From NCBI GenBank assembly GCA_963702525.1, contig CAVPCY010000017.1, forward strand, positions 1 to 64,000: DNA of 64,000 nt. Direction: 5' to 3'. A model generated the notes under the pieces. The model was not told the DNA's origin, searched no databases, and saw nothing but the letters and a program-made list of their open reading frames with translations. Below are positions 63,761-64,000 of this stretch, one piece after another. Made by a program: the position numbers and the translations under genes. Within the stretch, counting starts at the first letter, position 1. The number at the start of each line of letters is the position of its first letter. The DNA comes from CAVPCY01 sp963702525 (lineage in GTDB: Bacteria; Actinomycetota; Coriobacteriia; Anaerosomatales; PHET01).

Positions 63761-64000
63761 GTGGGCGCAGAAGAACCGATCGGCGAGCAGCTGGAACAGG
63801 CCGCCGTGATGTCGGCGGACGAGCACCAGGTACGCGACGCCTACGGGCTTGCGCTCATGCTGCTGCTGCTCTCCACACTCGGCCTGATCGCCGCCGGAGT
63901 GCCGGTCTCATCCCCGCTCGCGGTGGGAGCGGCAGCCCTCCAGGTCTTGGCCCTCGTGCTCACGCTGCGCGTCTCGGGCGTCAGGCTCCTTACCTTCAGG
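63761..64000 (+). CDS. Membrane protein, N-terminal part (window ends)
   Basis: GTG 63761 follows AGGAAGGG. 80 codons open to the window end. After a charged start (GAEEPIGEQLEQAAVMSADEHQ) there are two helices (YGLALMLLLLSTLGLIAAGVPV and LAVGAAALQVLALVLTLRV). Function unknown. Confidence 0.6.
   Translation, partial: MGAEEPIGEQLEQAAVMSADEHQVRDAYGLALMLLLLSTLGLIAAGVPVSSPLAVGAAALQVLALVLTLRVSGVRLLTFR

Noticed and set aside
1..64000. Insertion sequences, prophage, integron or CRISPR array
   Set aside because: No transposase, integrase, cas or phage structural gene and no repeat-spacer pattern were found; the phage-like beta domain in the formate dehydrogenase is a single domain only.

Overview
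This is a high-GC bacterial chromosome segment with many GTG and TTG starts, tRNA genes with an encoded CCA end, tightly overlapping operons, and an anaerobe's gene content. That content includes a selenocysteine formate dehydrogenase, multihaem cytochromes c, pyruvate/2-oxoacid:ferredoxin oxidoreductase subunits, a double-cubane 2-hydroxyacyl-CoA dehydratase-like protein, and DUF5648/FN3/BNR secreted proteins. The best inference is an anaerobic actinobacterium of the Coriobacteriia/OPB41 kind; no rRNA or other decisive marker is present. No CRISPR array, prophage or insertion sequence was seen. More than 25 genes change reading frame once or several times while homology resumes immediately on the other side. 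The simplest reading is uncorrected single-base indels in the assembly, so such genes are annotated as one interrupted CDS.

Layout. 0-14 kb: end of a DUF5648-repeat protein, MscS channel, tRNA-Lys/Glu/Glu/Val, ferredoxin with a small release-factor-like protein, DUF72 protein, metallophosphoesterase, an ABC exporter with its two-component system, and a second ABC exporter with a B12-binding protein. 14-28 kb: tRNA-Asp, FKBP isomerase, then a respiratory block. The block holds a 20-haem cytochrome, TPR protein and NHL-repeat protein, then a long structured leader (promoter, palindromic operator, multi-stem RNA resembling a Moco/Tuco riboswitch, intrinsic terminator). The leader precedes the TAT-exported formate dehydrogenase alpha subunit (in-frame UGA plus SECIS), its iron-sulphur subunit, a 6-haem cytochrome and a polytopic membrane protein.

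28-47 kb: secreted BNR/FN3 protein, an unusual three-gene operon (phosphoglycerate-mutase-like, PP-loop-like, TIM-barrel) divergent from the double-cubane protein and its activase, a NifQ-like gene whose first motif cysteine is a UGA, an HTH-PBP regulator with its own inverted repeat, a large secreted FN3 protein, a seven- to eight-gene module (ECF-S-like, anchored beta-propeller, TolQ-like, DUF2149, TiaS-like, Mop), then AlaX-like, YkgJ-like, YaiI-like and LysE-family genes and a toxin-antitoxin pair.

47-64 kb: more ordinary metabolism and transport: ATC-hydrolase-like protein, XRE-cupin regulator with an acyl-CoA ligase, antiporter, PsiE, META lipoprotein, an M20 peptidase/AbgT/CDF operon, two paralogous AI-2E transporters, cardiolipin synthase, and gamma and delta subunits of a 2-oxoacid:ferredoxin oxidoreductase.

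A theme across the window is molybdenum/tungsten and selenium: a candidate Moco-type leader, a Mo/W-Sec formate dehydrogenase, a NifQ-like protein, an HTH-PBP (TunR-like) regulator and a Mop protein. The NifQ-like gene with UGA at a conserved cysteine, followed by a correctly spaced hairpin, is the most novel single observation.
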